DNA of 64,000 nucleotides, taken from the NCBI RefSeq assembly GCF_004681975.1, contig NZ_SMLK01000003.1, forward strand, positions 372,001 to 436,000, written 5' to 3'. A program made the position numbers and the translations under genes. Shown in pieces: positions 8,192-17,091 of the stretch (position 1 is the stretch's first letter; every line of letters begins with the position of its first letter). Under the pieces are notes generated by a model. That model ran no database searches, had not been told where the DNA came from, and saw only the letters and a program-made list of their open reading frames with translations. The stretch comes from Ramlibacter humi. GTDB lineage: Bacteria; Pseudomonadota; Gammaproteobacteria; Burkholderiales; Burkholderiaceae_C.

Positions 8192-10389
8192 GCGCCCGCA
8201 GTCTTGCGCGTCAGGCGCGTTTCCAGCCGGTTCACCCAGCGCGGCGAGCGGGCGTCCTGGTGCCAGCCGGACACCGTGTGCTTCATCGGGTTGAGCAGCT
8301 CCTCCGGCAGGCCCAGCGGCCGCGTCTGGTCGAGCAGGAAGCGCGTGAGCAGGTGGTACCCCACGACTCTGGTGACCATGCGCGTGATCGAGAAATCGGG
8401 CACCACCATGCGCACCAGGCGGTCGAATCCCAGCAGGAACAAACGCCCGCCCTGGAACAGCAGCAGCGTCAGCAGGCCCACGCGCTGGTTGACGCCGATG
8501 GCGTTGGCGGTGGCGCGCCCCACCAGCCAGCGCGTCATCGGCACCGGCAGGTGCCGCAGCACGGGCACGCCGATGGAATGCGCCATCGCATCCATCAGCG
8601 CACGGCCGAGCGGCGGGCGCACGTCGGGGTCGGCGGGCCTGGCGCGCGCCCGCGCCTGCAGGTCACCGAACATCGCGGCGGCGTCTTCCATCGTGTGCGC
8701 GAGCAGGTCGTCACGGACGCCCAGCACGTGGCCGACCACGTTCCATGCATGCAGATACGCCCGTTCCTGTTCCTGCGGCAACCCGAGCCCGAGCTTGCGC
8801 AAGCCGTTCAGGAACACGTAGCTGAAGGTCAGGAGCGTGTACGCCAGCTCCAGCTGGTTGCAGGGCAGCCCCTGGCGGTCCGTGTCCCAGCCATGCGCCA
8901 GCAGCGCTTCGTTCAGGCTCGCACCCGCGCGCCGTTCGCGCTGCGGCACGCAATGCGATTGCGTCGGCGAGCCGTGCAGGATCAGGTGGCGGATGGTGGC
9001 GTGGATCAGGCGCACCTTCAGCACCTGCGCGATGCCGGCGCCTTCGGGCCGCGTGAGGCCGCCCTTCATCATCACGGGGAACACCATCGCCGCGGTCTGG
9101 CGGATGCGGTGTTCGGTGCGCGCTTCCAGCTGGCCGGCGATGTGCAGCACCTCGGACAACCCGGGCAGCAGGTAGCACTCCGGCAGGCTGGCGCAGAACA
9201 GCAGCGTGCACGACAGGGGACCGTAGTCCATGAACACGGTTTCGGCCGTTTCCACTTCCGACGGCCGTATCCAGGCGGGCACGTCGCCGGCTTCGCTGAG
9301 GTAGCCGCGCAGGATGGCGACCACGTCCGCGTCGATGCCCGGGCCCGCGGGCGACCAGTTGGCGAGAGCGGCGTTGCTGGTCCAGCCCGCCATCAAGCGC
9401 GTGGCTTGCCCCAGGCGCGCAAGGCCCTCCGCGGGAGGCTGCCCGTCCGCATCCCACGCGCCGACCAGCGCGGCGACCGTGCGATCGGCCAGCGGGTCGG
9501 CTTCGCGCGTCATCGCATCCCATGCGATCGGGCGCGCGGAGGCCGCGGGCGAAGGCGCCGCATCCACTGACGACGCCACCGGCGCGGCGCGCCACTGCCA
9601 CCAGCCCAGGGCCGCGGCCAGCGCCGGGATGCCCATCGCGAAGAACGAGACCACGCGCAGCGCGACCGGATCGCCGACCGCGACCTGGTAGGCCATCATG
9701 CCGGTGTAGATGAGCACGGGCACGAGCGCGGCGCGGCGCAGCGTCGCGGGCGCCTTCGATGCCGTCGGCACCAGCCGCAGCAGCCACAGGAACAGCGCGG
9801 TGATGGTGAAACTCACGAACAGCCAGCCCGCGAAGCCCCACACGGTTTCGCCGAACCAGTCGCCTTCCTTCACCATCACCCAGGCCTTGAGCTGGTAGAC
9901 GAAGTACGGGTCCGCGCCCAGGTCGAACGCGGTGACCAGCAGCGCGGTGAGCAGCGCCGTGACGGCGCCGCGGCGCCACCCGGACCCGGCGGGCGGCACG
10001 GGGTGCCGCCACGCGATCAGGCAGGCCATCGTCAGGCCGACCTGGCAGACGCCGAACCACATGAGCGGGATGACCACCGGCACCGAGCCGAGGCGCGGCC
10101 CCAGCACGTCGGTGTAGTGGTAGTCGCCGAAGAACCAGCCGTGGCGCGAGCCCATCTCCTCGGCGAACCAGCCGAGCGCGAAAGCGAGCACGACGAAGGC
10201 CCAGGAGGCGCGGCGCCCGAGCAGCGCGCGGCAGGACCAGAGGCTGACCGCGAACCACGCCAGCGAGGCGAGCACCAAGGCGAGCGACACCGGCTTGTAA
10301 GCTGCTGCCGTCCACGCCACGAGAGCGGCGGCGGCCGCCGCCGGTAACCACCAGCCGGCGGTCATCCCCAGGCTTTTGTGCTCGGCCAA
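8188..10389 (-). CDS. Fusion of CruF-like (carotenoid hydratase-type) and MpaB/DUF2236-like domains
   Basis: This 733-residue protein has two parts. Residues 1-250 are polytopic membrane segments resembling the DUF422/CruF carotenoid-biosynthesis family, with the pattern EEMGSRHGWFFGDYHY at 77-92 and DLGADPYFV at 156-164. After a linker (about 250-290), residues 300-720 resemble the DUF2236 / MpaB-type oxygenase family, with His-rich helices including RLIHATIRHLI. The start is TTG at 10389, with a perfect AAAGGAGG at 10395-10402. No crt genes are nearby, so a carotenoid role is inference only. The gene is coupled to the sensor gene downstream. Both domain assignments rest on motif recognition. 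Confidence 0.7.
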   Translation of the reverse strand: MAEHKSLGMTAGWWLPAAAAAALVAWTAAAYKPVSLALVLASLAWFAVSLWSCRALLGRRASWAFVVLAFALGWFAEEMGSRHGWFFGDYHYTDVLGPRLGSVPVVIPLMWFGVCQVGLTMACLIAWRHPVPPAGSGWRRGAVTALLTALLVTAFDLGADPYFVYQLKAWVMVKEGDWFGETVWGFAGWLFVSFTITALFLWLLRLVPTASKAPATLRRAALVPVLIYTGMMAYQVAVGDPVALRVVSFFAMGIPALAAALGWWQWRAAPVASSVDAAPSPAASARPIAWDAMTREADPLADRTVAALVGAWDADGQPPAEGLARLGQATRLMAGWTSNAALANWSPAGPGIDADVVAILRGYLSEAGDVPAWIRPSEVETAETVFMDYGPLSCTLLFCASLPECYLLPGLSEVLHIAGQLEARTEHRIRQTAAMVFPVMMKGGLTRPEGAGIAQVLKVRLIHATIRHLILHGSPTQSHCVPQRERRAGASLNEALLAHGWDTDRQGLPCNQLELAYTLLTFSYVFLNGLRKLGLGLPQEQERAYLHAWNVVGHVLGVRDDLLAHTMEDAAAMFGDLQARARARPADPDVRPPLGRALMDAMAHSIGVPVLRHLPVPMTRWLVGRATANAIGVNQRVGLLTLLLFQGGRLFLLGFDRLVRMVVPDFSITRMVTRVVGYHLLTRFLLDQTRPLGLPEELLNPMKHTVSGWHQDARSPRWVNRLETRLTRKTAGA

Positions 10390-10461
10390 GATCCCCTCCT
10401 TTGCGCGCTCCGTACCGCGTTGATACGGATTCTTACATCCTGGGCCTCGCAGCCCAAGCGA

Positions 10462-11331
10462 TCAGGCGAGGGATTTGCGCAGCCAGTCCGCGAATGCGGC
10501 GCACTCCCAACGGTCCATGGTGCCGGTGCGCCAGCACAGGTAGTGCGCATGCGGGCTGGGGACGTTGCGTTCCGACAAGCGAACGAGCGTGCCGTTTTCC
10601 AGCCAGGGCGCCCCGAGCTTCAGGCGCACGAGGGCGACGCCCAGGCCTTGCGCCGCGGCATCGCACATCAGGCCGATGTCGTTGAAGGTGGACCCGTCGG
10701 TGGGCTCGCCGGCGTCCACGCCATGGGCCAGGAACCAGGTTCGCCATGGTTCCAGGGGGCTGCGGATCAGGCGCGCGGCCAGCAGCTCCTGCGGCGTGTC
10801 GAACGGGCCGTACTCGCGCACGAACGCCGGTGAAGCGAGCGGCGTGACTTCGTCCGTCATCAGGCACAGGTGCTCCACGTCGGCGTAGCGGCCGCTGCCG
10901 AAGCGGATCATCAGGTCGGCGTCCTCGGCCACCACGTCCAGCAGCGGGATGGACACCTGCAGCGTGAGGTCGATCTCGGGATAGGCGTCGGTGAAGGCGC
11001 GCAGGCGCGGCATCAGCATGGAGCGCGCGAAGGTCGGCGTGACCGCGACGCGCAGCTTGCGCTTGCCCTGCGCGGCGTTCCGGCCGGGGAAGCGCTCCAG
11101 GATGGACAGGCCCTCGCGCACGTGGGCGAGGTACTCGCTGCCTTCGGTGGTGAGCGAGAAGTCCGAGCGACCGAACAGTTTCGTCCCCAGGATCTGTTCC
11201 AGCTGCCGCACGCGGTGGCTCACCGCGCTGGGCGTGACGCACAGCTCCTCGGCGGCTTGCGTGACCGACCGCAGGCGCGCCAGGGCCTCGAACGTCAGCA
11301 GGCACTGGATGGGCGGGATGCGGGCGGTCAT
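10462..11331 (-). CDS. LysR-family regulator, GcvA type
   Basis: The 289-residue transcription factor has an N-terminal winged HTH (about 7-65; the PPIQCLLTFEAL opening and AAEELCVTPSAVSHRVRQLE helix pair are typical of the GcvA subgroup) and a periplasmic-binding-like effector domain (about 90-285). The start ATG encodes MTARIPPI, the usual opening of this subgroup. Its target is not obvious: it lies in the same orientation between purU and the membrane-fusion gene, with neither immediately divergent from it. GcvA itself controls glycine cleavage in E. coli, but the subgroup is large, so no specific name is given. Confidence 0.9.
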   Translation of the reverse strand: MTARIPPIQCLLTFEALARLRSVTQAAEELCVTPSAVSHRVRQLEQILGTKLFGRSDFSLTTEGSEYLAHVREGLSILERFPGRNAAQGKRKLRVAVTPTFARSMLMPRLRAFTDAYPEIDLTLQVSIPLLDVVAEDADLMIRFGSGRYADVEHLCLMTDEVTPLASPAFVREYGPFDTPQELLAARLIRSPLEPWRTWFLAHGVDAGEPTDGSTFNDIGLMCDAAAQGLGVALVRLKLGAPWLENGTLVRLSERNVPSPHAHYLCWRTGTMDRWECAAFADWLRKSLA

Positions 11332-11360
11332 GGGTGGGCACCGCTAGCGCGGTGCGCTCT

Positions 11361-11409
11361 GGATCCCCGCCTGCGCGGGGATGACGTTGCTCACTCCGTT
11401 GCGCAACGT
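11361..11409. repeat. Intergenic hairpin repeats downstream of purU
   Basis: Two stem-loops lie between the LysR and purU genes. ATCCCCGC-CTGC-GCGGGGAT (11363-11382) sits in a GGATCCCCGCCTGCGCGGGG context of the kind repeated between genes in many Burkholderiales. ACGTTGC-N12-GCAACGT (11384-11409) directly abuts the purU stop. They may act as a transcript end or stabiliser for purU. No T run follows on the minus strand. Confidence 0.6.
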
Positions 11410-12257
11410 CACTTGAAGATCACCGTCTTGTGCCCGTTGAGCAGCACGCGGTGCTCGCTGTGCCACTTCACCGCGCGGGCGAGAACCTGGCTTTCGGTGT
11501 CGCGGCCGACGGCGGTGAGGTCTTCCACCGTGTGGGCGTGGTCCACGCGCGCGACGTCCTGCTCGATGATGGGGCCTTCGTCCAGGTCGGCCGTCACGTA
11601 GTGCGCGGTGGCGCCGATCAGCTTCACGCCGCGGTCGTGCGCCTGGTAGTACGGCTTGGCGCCCTTGAAGCTGGGCAGGAAGCTGTGGTGGATGTTGATC
11701 GCGCGGCCGGCCAGCTTGCGGCACAGGTCGTCGGACAGGATCTGCATGTAGCGGGCCAGCACCACGAGTTCGGCACGCTCGGCTTCCACCACTTCGTAAA
11801 GGCGCGCTTCCGCTTGCGCCTTGGTGGCCGCGGTCACCGGGACGTGGTGGAACGGCACGTTGTAGCTGGCCGCCAGCTGGTAGAAGTCGCGGTGGTTGGA
11901 CACGATGGCCGCGATGTCCAGCCGGAGCAGCCCGCTCTTCCAGCGGAACAGCAGGTCGTTCAGGCAGTGGCCTTCCTTGCTGACGCAGATGACCGTGCGC
12001 ATGGGCTCGCGCGCCGCCTGAAGCTGCCAGTCCATGCTGAAGGTGTCGGCGAACAGTTTCAGCTGCAGCTTCAGGTCTTCGTGGGTCAGCTGGTCGCAGC
12101 CGAACTGCACGCGCATGAAGAACAGGCCCGTGTCCGGGTCGTTGTACTGCGCCGCTTCCTCGATGTTGCCGCCACGCTCGAGCAGGAACCCGGAAACGGC
12201 GTGGACGATGCCCGTGCGGTCGGGGCAGGACAGGGTGAGGATGTAGGCGTGCTGCAT
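11409..12257 (-). CDS. purU: Formyltetrahydrofolate deformylase
   Basis: The 282-residue enzyme hydrolyses 10-formyl-THF to THF and formate, supplying formate for PurT and balancing one-carbon units. An N-terminal ACT regulatory domain (about 4-80, opening with LTLSCPDRTGIVHAVSGFL) is followed by a formyl-transferase-like catalytic domain (about 88-275). The Asn-His-Asp catalytic set is visible in NIHHSFLPSF and in DEGPII further on. Length matches PurU (about 280). It is divergent from the DUF4197 gene. Confidence 0.95.
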   Translation of the reverse strand: MQHAYILTLSCPDRTGIVHAVSGFLLERGGNIEEAAQYNDPDTGLFFMRVQFGCDQLTHEDLKLQLKLFADTFSMDWQLQAAREPMRTVICVSKEGHCLNDLLFRWKSGLLRLDIAAIVSNHRDFYQLAASYNVPFHHVPVTAATKAQAEARLYEVVEAERAELVVLARYMQILSDDLCRKLAGRAINIHHSFLPSFKGAKPYYQAHDRGVKLIGATAHYVTADLDEGPIIEQDVARVDHAHTVEDLTAVGRDTESQVLARAVKWHSEHRVLLNGHKTVIFK

Positions 12258-12349
12258 GGGAGCCGCGATTGTCGCAAAGCACGGCTGTCATTGCCGGGTT
12301 GGGGCCGCGGCGGCATGATGGGCGCTTCCCTCGTTTTCCGACCCATGCC

Positions 12350-13042
12350 ATGGACCGCCGACAACTGACCATCGCCCTGACCGCCGCCCCCCTGACGCTC
12401 CCGTTTCCCGCACGCGCCGCGGGCCTGGCTTCCATCACCGACGCCGACGCCACCAAGGGCCTGAAGACCGCGCTGGAAACCGGCGCGCTGAACGCCGTGA
12501 AGCTGCTGGGCGTGAACGACGGCTTCCTCGCCAATCCCAAGGTGCACATCCCACTGCCCAGCGCGCTGCAGGACGCGTCCAAGCTGCTCAAGGCCATGGG
12601 CCAGAAGAAACAGGTGGAAGACCTGGAGATCGCCCTCAACCGCGCCGCGGAAGCGGCGGTGCCCATGGCGAAGAACCTGCTGGTGAACGCGGTGCGCGGC
12701 ATGTCGGTCACCGACGCCAAGAACATCCTCACGGGCGGCGACACCTCGGTCACGCACTTCTTCGAAGGCAAGACGCGCGAGCCGCTCTCCGGCCAGTTCC
12801 TGCCGGTGGTGCAGCAGGCCGTGTCCAAGGTCGGGCTGGCGGCCAAGTACGACAAAGTGGCCGGCAAGGCCGCCGGCATGGGGCTGCTCAAGCAGGAAGA
12901 CGCCAGCATCAACCATTACGTCACGCGCAAGGCGCTGGACGGCCTGTACCTCGTGATCGGGGACGAGGAAAAGAAGATCCGCCAGAACCCGGTCGCGGCG
13001 GGCAGCGACATCCTGCGCAAGGTGTTCGGCGCCCTGAAGTGA
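12350..13042 (+). CDS. DUF4197 family exported protein
   Basis: The 230-residue protein of unknown function has an N-terminal signal-like stretch with a twin-Arg-free hydrophobic core (residues 5-22, ending ARAAG), then the DUF4197 region with alternating helices (LGVNDGFLANPKVHIPLP, AAVPMAKNLLVNAVRGM, VTDAKNILTGG). DUF4197 proteins are predicted periplasmic. The ATG at 12350 is chosen because it gives the signal peptide; an in-frame TTG further up would destroy it. The gene is divergent from purU and followed by a tandem-repeat tract. Confidence 0.85.
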   Translation: MDRRQLTIALTAAPLTLPFPARAAGLASITDADATKGLKTALETGALNAVKLLGVNDGFLANPKVHIPLPSALQDASKLLKAMGQKKQVEDLEIALNRAAEAAVPMAKNLLVNAVRGMSVTDAKNILTGGDTSVTHFFEGKTREPLSGQFLPVVQQAVSKVGLAAKYDKVAGKAAGMGLLKQEDASINHYVTRKALDGLYLVIGDEEKKIRQNPVAAGSDILRKVFGALK

Positions 13043-13128
13043 AATGACGAATGACGAATGACGAATGACGAATGACGAGGACGGTGTGTCATCCGTCATG
13101 GAGCGCGCAGCGCGAAGTCATTCGTCAT
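13043..13128. repeat. AATGACG x5 tandem repeat with inverted copy
   Basis: Five exact tandem copies of AATGACG occupy 13043-13077. The complementary sequence GTCATTCGTCAT occurs at 13117-13128, so the transcript could fold into a long hairpin. It lies between the DUF4197 stop and the aminotransferase start. Confidence 0.9.
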
Positions 13129-13168
13129 CGGTAGCAAAATGATTACCTGATTCGAAGGAGCCCCGAGC

Positions 13169-14503
13169 ATGGCCTACCAAGACTTCAAGATGGACAACCA
13201 GTGGTTGCCCTTCACCCCCAACCGCAGCTTCCGCAAGGACCCCCGCATCTTCGTGGCCGCGGACGGCATGAACTTCACCACGCACGACGGCCGCCAGGTC
13301 ATCGACGGCATCTCCAGCCTGTGGTGCGTGGCAGCCGGCCACAACCGCAAGCCCATCAACGAGGCGATCAAGAAGCAGCTGGACACGCTGGACTACGCCA
13401 CCGCGTTCCAGGCGTCCAACGACAAGGCCTTCCGCGCGGCCGAGATGATCGCGGCGATGGCGCCCGGCGACCTCAACAAGGTGCTGTTCTGCAACTCCGG
13501 CTCGGAGGCGGCGGACACCTCGATGAAGGTGGCGCTGGCCTACCACCGCGCGCGCGGCGAAGGCCACCGCAACGTCTTCATCGGCCGCGAGCGCGGCTAC
13601 CACGGCGTGGGCTTCGGCGGCATGAGCGTGGGCGGCATCCCGGCCAACCGCAAGGTGTTCGGCTCCGCGCTGCTGCCGCGCGTGGACCACATGCGCTTCA
13701 TCCACGACCCGGTGAACAACGCGTACATCCACAACCAGGAACCGGTGTGGAAGGAAGACCCGCTGCTGGAGCTGGAGCAGCGCATCCTGCCGCTGCACGA
13801 TCCCAGCAACGTGGCCGCCATCGTCGTGGAGCCGGTGGCGGGCTCGGCGGGCTGGTACCTGCCGCCCAAGGGCTACCTGCAGCGCCTGCGCGAGATCTGC
13901 GACAAGCACGGCATCCTGCTGATTTTCGACGAGGTGATCACCGGGTTCGGCCGCATGGGCACCAACTTCGGCGCCGACTTCTACGGCGTGGTGCCGGACA
14001 TGCTGAACTTCGCCAAGTGCGTCACCAACGGCGTCATCCCGCTGGGCGGCGTGATCTGCCGCGACAAGCTGTACGACACGATGATGAAGACCGACGCGCC
14101 CGAGCACGTGGTCGAGTTCTTCCACGGCTACACCTACTCCGGCCACCCGGTGGCGTGCGCCGCGGCCATCGCCACGCTGGAACTCTTCCAGCAGGAAAAC
14201 CTGTTCCAGCGCGCGGGCGAGATGGGCAAGGTGCTGGGCGACGCGTTCCATTCCACGCTGAGGGGCCTGCCCAACGTCGTCGGCATCCGCAGCCTGGGGC
14301 TGGCCGCCGCGGTGGAGCTCGCGCCCATCGCCGGTTCGCCCGGCAAGCGCGCCTACGACATCTTCGTGGACTGCTTCAAGAAGGGTGCGCTGGTGCGCCC
14401 GGCCGGCGACGTGCTGGTCATCGCGCCGCCGTACATCGTCGAGAAGTCGCACATCGACCAGCTGGTGAACACGCTGGCCGATTCCATCCGCGCGCACGCC
14501 TGA
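13169..14503 (+). CDS. Class III omega-amino acid:pyruvate aminotransferase
   Basis: The 444-residue PLP enzyme resembles beta-alanine:pyruvate transaminases, moving an omega-amino group to pyruvate. It shows the N-terminal WLPFTPNR signature, GSEA at 111-114, the FDEV Asp at 254 and the Schiff-base Lys at 283 in FAKCVTNGVIPLGG. Length fits the family (440-450). The start MAYQDFKMDNQW is preceded by AAGGAG. The substrate (beta-alanine, taurine-like or polyamine-derived) cannot be decided. The next gene begins 4 bases after its stop. Confidence 0.9.
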   Translation: MAYQDFKMDNQWLPFTPNRSFRKDPRIFVAADGMNFTTHDGRQVIDGISSLWCVAAGHNRKPINEAIKKQLDTLDYATAFQASNDKAFRAAEMIAAMAPGDLNKVLFCNSGSEAADTSMKVALAYHRARGEGHRNVFIGRERGYHGVGFGGMSVGGIPANRKVFGSALLPRVDHMRFIHDPVNNAYIHNQEPVWKEDPLLELEQRILPLHDPSNVAAIVVEPVAGSAGWYLPPKGYLQRLREICDKHGILLIFDEVITGFGRMGTNFGADFYGVVPDMLNFAKCVTNGVIPLGGVICRDKLYDTMMKTDAPEHVVEFFHGYTYSGHPVACAAAIATLELFQQENLFQRAGEMGKVLGDAFHSTLRGLPNVVGIRSLGLAAAVELAPIAGSPGKRAYDIFVDCFKKGALVRPAGDVLVIAPPYIVEKSHIDQLVNTLADSIRAHA

Positions 14504-14507
14504 CGCG

Positions 14508-15170
14508 ATGGCGCGGCCGCAGGTCGGCGTGCTGGTCCCCACCGCGGGCCGCCCCGACCTGCTGCGTTCCTGCGTGCTGCAGCTGGCCGCGCAATCGCGG
14601 CTGCCCGACGTCGTTGCCGTCCACCAGAACGGGGAAGGCCCGCGTTACGACTGGGCTGTGGCCGACCTGCGCCTGCCCTTCCGCCTCGACTGGCTGTACA
14701 CGCCGCAGCGCCTGCGCCAGCACGACTGGTACGCCGTCCCTCTCGCGCACCTGCTGGGCGCGGGCTGCACGCACTTCTTCTGGACCGACCACGACGATCT
14801 GTACCTGCGCGACCACGTCGCCGCGGGCCTGGCCGAGCTGGACGGCTGGGATTTCTCCATCTCGCGGCGCGCCGGCGTGCTGTACACGCAGCCGCGCGAC
14901 TGGCGCCTGGATGGGGACGTGGAATTCAACTCGCACGCGCCCGGCGGCATGAGCTCGACGATGTGCTTCAACCGCGGGTTCGCCCAGGCGCTGCTGGAAG
15001 ACTTGCGCGCCGACGCGGCGCACCACTACGCGGACAACGTCGTGGCCCGCGTCACGATGCCGAAGTTCCGCTGCTTCCTGTCGGAGCGGCGCACCTGCAT
15101 CTACCACTCGCACGAAGGCTCCGTGAGCTCAGGGCACTGGCCGGCGGAAGCGTTCGGCTTGCGCCGTTGA
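14508..15170 (+). CDS. Glycosyltransferase-like (GT-A fold) protein
   Basis: The 220-residue cytosolic protein opens with VGVLVPTAGRPDLLRS, the nucleotide-sugar-binding start of GT2-type enzymes. It carries a DHDD motif at 94-97, equivalent to the DxD metal site, after a strand reading FFWT. The C-terminal half is short, so it may be a minimal or reduced glycosyltransferase. No partner polysaccharide genes are near; it sits 4 bases after the aminotransferase stop and is probably co-transcribed. The donor and acceptor are unknown. Confidence 0.6.
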   Translation: MARPQVGVLVPTAGRPDLLRSCVLQLAAQSRLPDVVAVHQNGEGPRYDWAVADLRLPFRLDWLYTPQRLRQHDWYAVPLAHLLGAGCTHFFWTDHDDLYLRDHVAAGLAELDGWDFSISRRAGVLYTQPRDWRLDGDVEFNSHAPGGMSSTMCFNRGFAQALLEDLRADAAHHYADNVVARVTMPKFRCFLSERRTCIYHSHEGSVSSGHWPAEAFGLRR

Positions 15171-15188
15171 GCGGTAGGCCGCGGGCGT

Positions 15189-15935
15189 TCAGCGTTGGCG
15201 CTGGAGCTGCTCGCGCAGTCCGGCGCAGTGGTCTTTCGCTGATGCTGCGGAATCGCGAGGCAGCGCGATGGTGCGCACGGCCATCGCGGGCGGAAGATGC
15301 CGCGGCACGCCCAGCTGGGGATCGACGTGGCCCGCGCCCGCCAGCAACAGCACGGTGCGGCCCGGCGCCCACGCGTCCATGATCGTCCGCGCCATCGCGC
15401 GGTCGCGCGCGACCTGCACCCGCGCCATGGGCGCGAGCTGCTGCTCCGGCATCAGGCCGCAATGGCCTTCACGCACCGCCTCTCGTTGGGCTGCCATGCT
15501 GCGCTCGTCCAGCGCTGCATCGAGTACGGTGTCATTCATTGCCGCGCGCGTCGAGGCGCGTGGCAAGTTGGCACCCAGCACGGGAACACCCGCGCGCACG
15601 GCCGCCATCACCGCGGGCCCGTACGCGGACCAGGGCCAGGCTTCGGCGACCCAATGCAACGCGGCGCGTACCTGCGCTTCGCTGGCGTCGCGCGGCAAGC
15701 CCGCGGTGCTGCCGCCCTGGTCGGCCATCTCCAGCGCCAGCGCCGCGAGCCTTCCATCGGCCGCGAGCCGCCGCACCGCTTCCACGTGCGTGCGCTGGTG
15801 CGACGGGTCGTCATGCTGCTCGCCGAGCAGCACCGCGTCCGCACCGCGCCAGTCCGCCGGGTCCAGCGGCGCGGCGCAGCCGGCGAGCAGCAACACGAGC
15901 GTCGTCAGGAAGGCGGCAGGGGACCAGTGGGGCAT
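15189..15935 (-). CDS. ChaN-family haem-binding lipoprotein
   Basis: The 248-residue lipoprotein has a signal peptide ending in the lipobox LLAG-C20. The ChaN domain shows GEQHDDPSHQRTH near 38-50, the GANLPR segment, and the C-terminal AGAGHVDPQLGVPRHL motif. ChaN proteins bind haem and are linked to iron uptake in Campylobacter; whether that applies here is inference. It is convergent with the glycosyltransferase-like gene and divergent from the AbrB-family gene. Confidence 0.85.
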   Translation of the reverse strand: MPHWSPAAFLTTLVLLLAGCAAPLDPADWRGADAVLLGEQHDDPSHQRTHVEAVRRLAADGRLAALALEMADQGGSTAGLPRDASEAQVRAALHWVAEAWPWSAYGPAVMAAVRAGVPVLGANLPRASTRAAMNDTVLDAALDERSMAAQREAVREGHCGLMPEQQLAPMARVQVARDRAMARTIMDAWAPGRTVLLLAGAGHVDPQLGVPRHLPPAMAVRTIALPRDSAASAKDHCAGLREQLQRQR

Positions 15936-15987
15936 GCGGCGATACTAAGCGCGGCCGCACCGCCTGCGGCCCGTGCACCGCTCTCCC

Positions 15988-17043
15988 ATGGATTCCCGTT
16001 TCCACTTGCGCGCCGCGGCGACCCTGGCCCTCGCGGTGGCCACCGCTTCGCTGTGTGTCTGGCTGCACACGCCGCTGCCCTGGATGCTGGGCCCGCTGAT
16101 CGCCACCGCCCTCGCCTCGGTGCTGGGCGCGCCCACGCAAAGCTGGACGCCGCTGCGCAACGTGGCGCAATGGGCGATTGGCGGCGCGCTGGGCCTGTAC
16201 TTCACGCCGCAGGTGTCGGCGCTCGTGCTCAAGCTCTGGTGGGCCATCCTGCTGGCCATCGGCTGGGCGCTGCTGCTGGGCTGGGGGTTCGGGCGCTGGC
16301 TGCAGAACGTGGTGCGCGGCCGGATGCCCGGCACTGAGGCCGAGCAGCGTGCCACGACCTATTTCGCGGGCGCGATCGGCGGCGCTTCCGAAATGACGCT
16401 GCTGGCCGAGCGGGCCGGCGCGCGCACGGACCTGGTCGCCGCGGCACACAGCCTGCGGCTGCTGGTCGTCACCATCCTGCTGCCCGTCGGCATGACGTGG
16501 TCGGGCATGCACGGCGTGGATGCCACGCTGCCGGGCCCGCGCGCCGTGGACTGGGGTGCCTTGCCGGTGCTGCTGGCGATCACGGGCGTCGGTTCGTTCC
16601 TGATGTCCCGCACCGGCCGCGCCAACCCGTGGTTCATCGGCGCGCTGCTGGCGTCGATGGGCTTGACCGTGGCCGGCATCGAGCTGTCGGCGATGCCGCA
16701 GCCGCTGACCAACGCGGCGCAGCTCATCATCGGCATCAGCCTGGGCGTGCGTTTTCGCGCCGAGTTCGTGCACACGGCGCCGCGCTGGCTGGCGGCCGTC
16801 GCTTTCGGCACCGTGGCGATGATCGGCGTGTGCATCCTGTTCGCGCTGCTGCTGGCCTGGACCACGGGACTGCATCCCGCCACGCTCATCCTGGGCACTT
16901 CGCCCGGCGGCATCGCCGAGATGGCCATCACGGCCAAGGTGCTTCAGCTGGGGGTGCCGGTGGTGACCGCTTTCCAGGTCTGCCGGCTGGTGGCGGTGCT
17001 GGTGCTGGTGGAACCGCTGCACCGCCACGGCTGGCTGCGCTGA
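15988..17043 (+). CDS. AbrB-family (AmoA-like) membrane protein
   Basis: The 351-residue polytopic membrane protein is built of two similar halves, each with about five helices, as in the AbrB/DUF-type 'ammonia monooxygenase' transporter-like family. Typical segments are LPWMLGPLIATAL near the start, GAIGGASEMTLLAE at mid-length and LGTSPGGIAEMAITAK near the end, the last two being the repeated family signature. The ATG encoding MDSRFHLR is preferred over an upstream GTG. The name 'ammonia monooxygenase' for this family is historical; the substrate is unknown. Confidence 0.85.
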   Translation: MDSRFHLRAAATLALAVATASLCVWLHTPLPWMLGPLIATALASVLGAPTQSWTPLRNVAQWAIGGALGLYFTPQVSALVLKLWWAILLAIGWALLLGWGFGRWLQNVVRGRMPGTEAEQRATTYFAGAIGGASEMTLLAERAGARTDLVAAAHSLRLLVVTILLPVGMTWSGMHGVDATLPGPRAVDWGALPVLLAITGVGSFLMSRTGRANPWFIGALLASMGLTVAGIELSAMPQPLTNAAQLIIGISLGVRFRAEFVHTAPRWLAAVAFGTVAMIGVCILFALLLAWTTGLHPATLILGTSPGGIAEMAITAKVLQLGVPVVTAFQVCRLVAVLVLVEPLHRHGWLR

Positions 17044-17059
17044 CCCGGCAGCCGGGGGC

Positions 17060-17084
17060 GCCGGCCCGCGCGCGGCGGGCCGGC
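17060..17084. repeat. GC-rich hairpin between convergent genes
   Basis: GCCGGCCCGC-gcgcg-GCGGGCCGGC is a perfect 10-base stem between the AbrB-family gene and the DUF3567 gene. There is no T run, so intrinsic termination is uncertain. Confidence 0.6.
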
Positions 17085-17091
17085 CGCGGGG

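Noticed and set aside
13043-13077. The five-copy tandem array as a possible CRISPR
   Set aside because: The unit is only 7 bases with no spacers; no cas genes are present.
17060-17084. The GC-rich hairpin as a strong intrinsic terminator
   Set aside because: No T run follows on either strand; kept only as a hairpin repeat.
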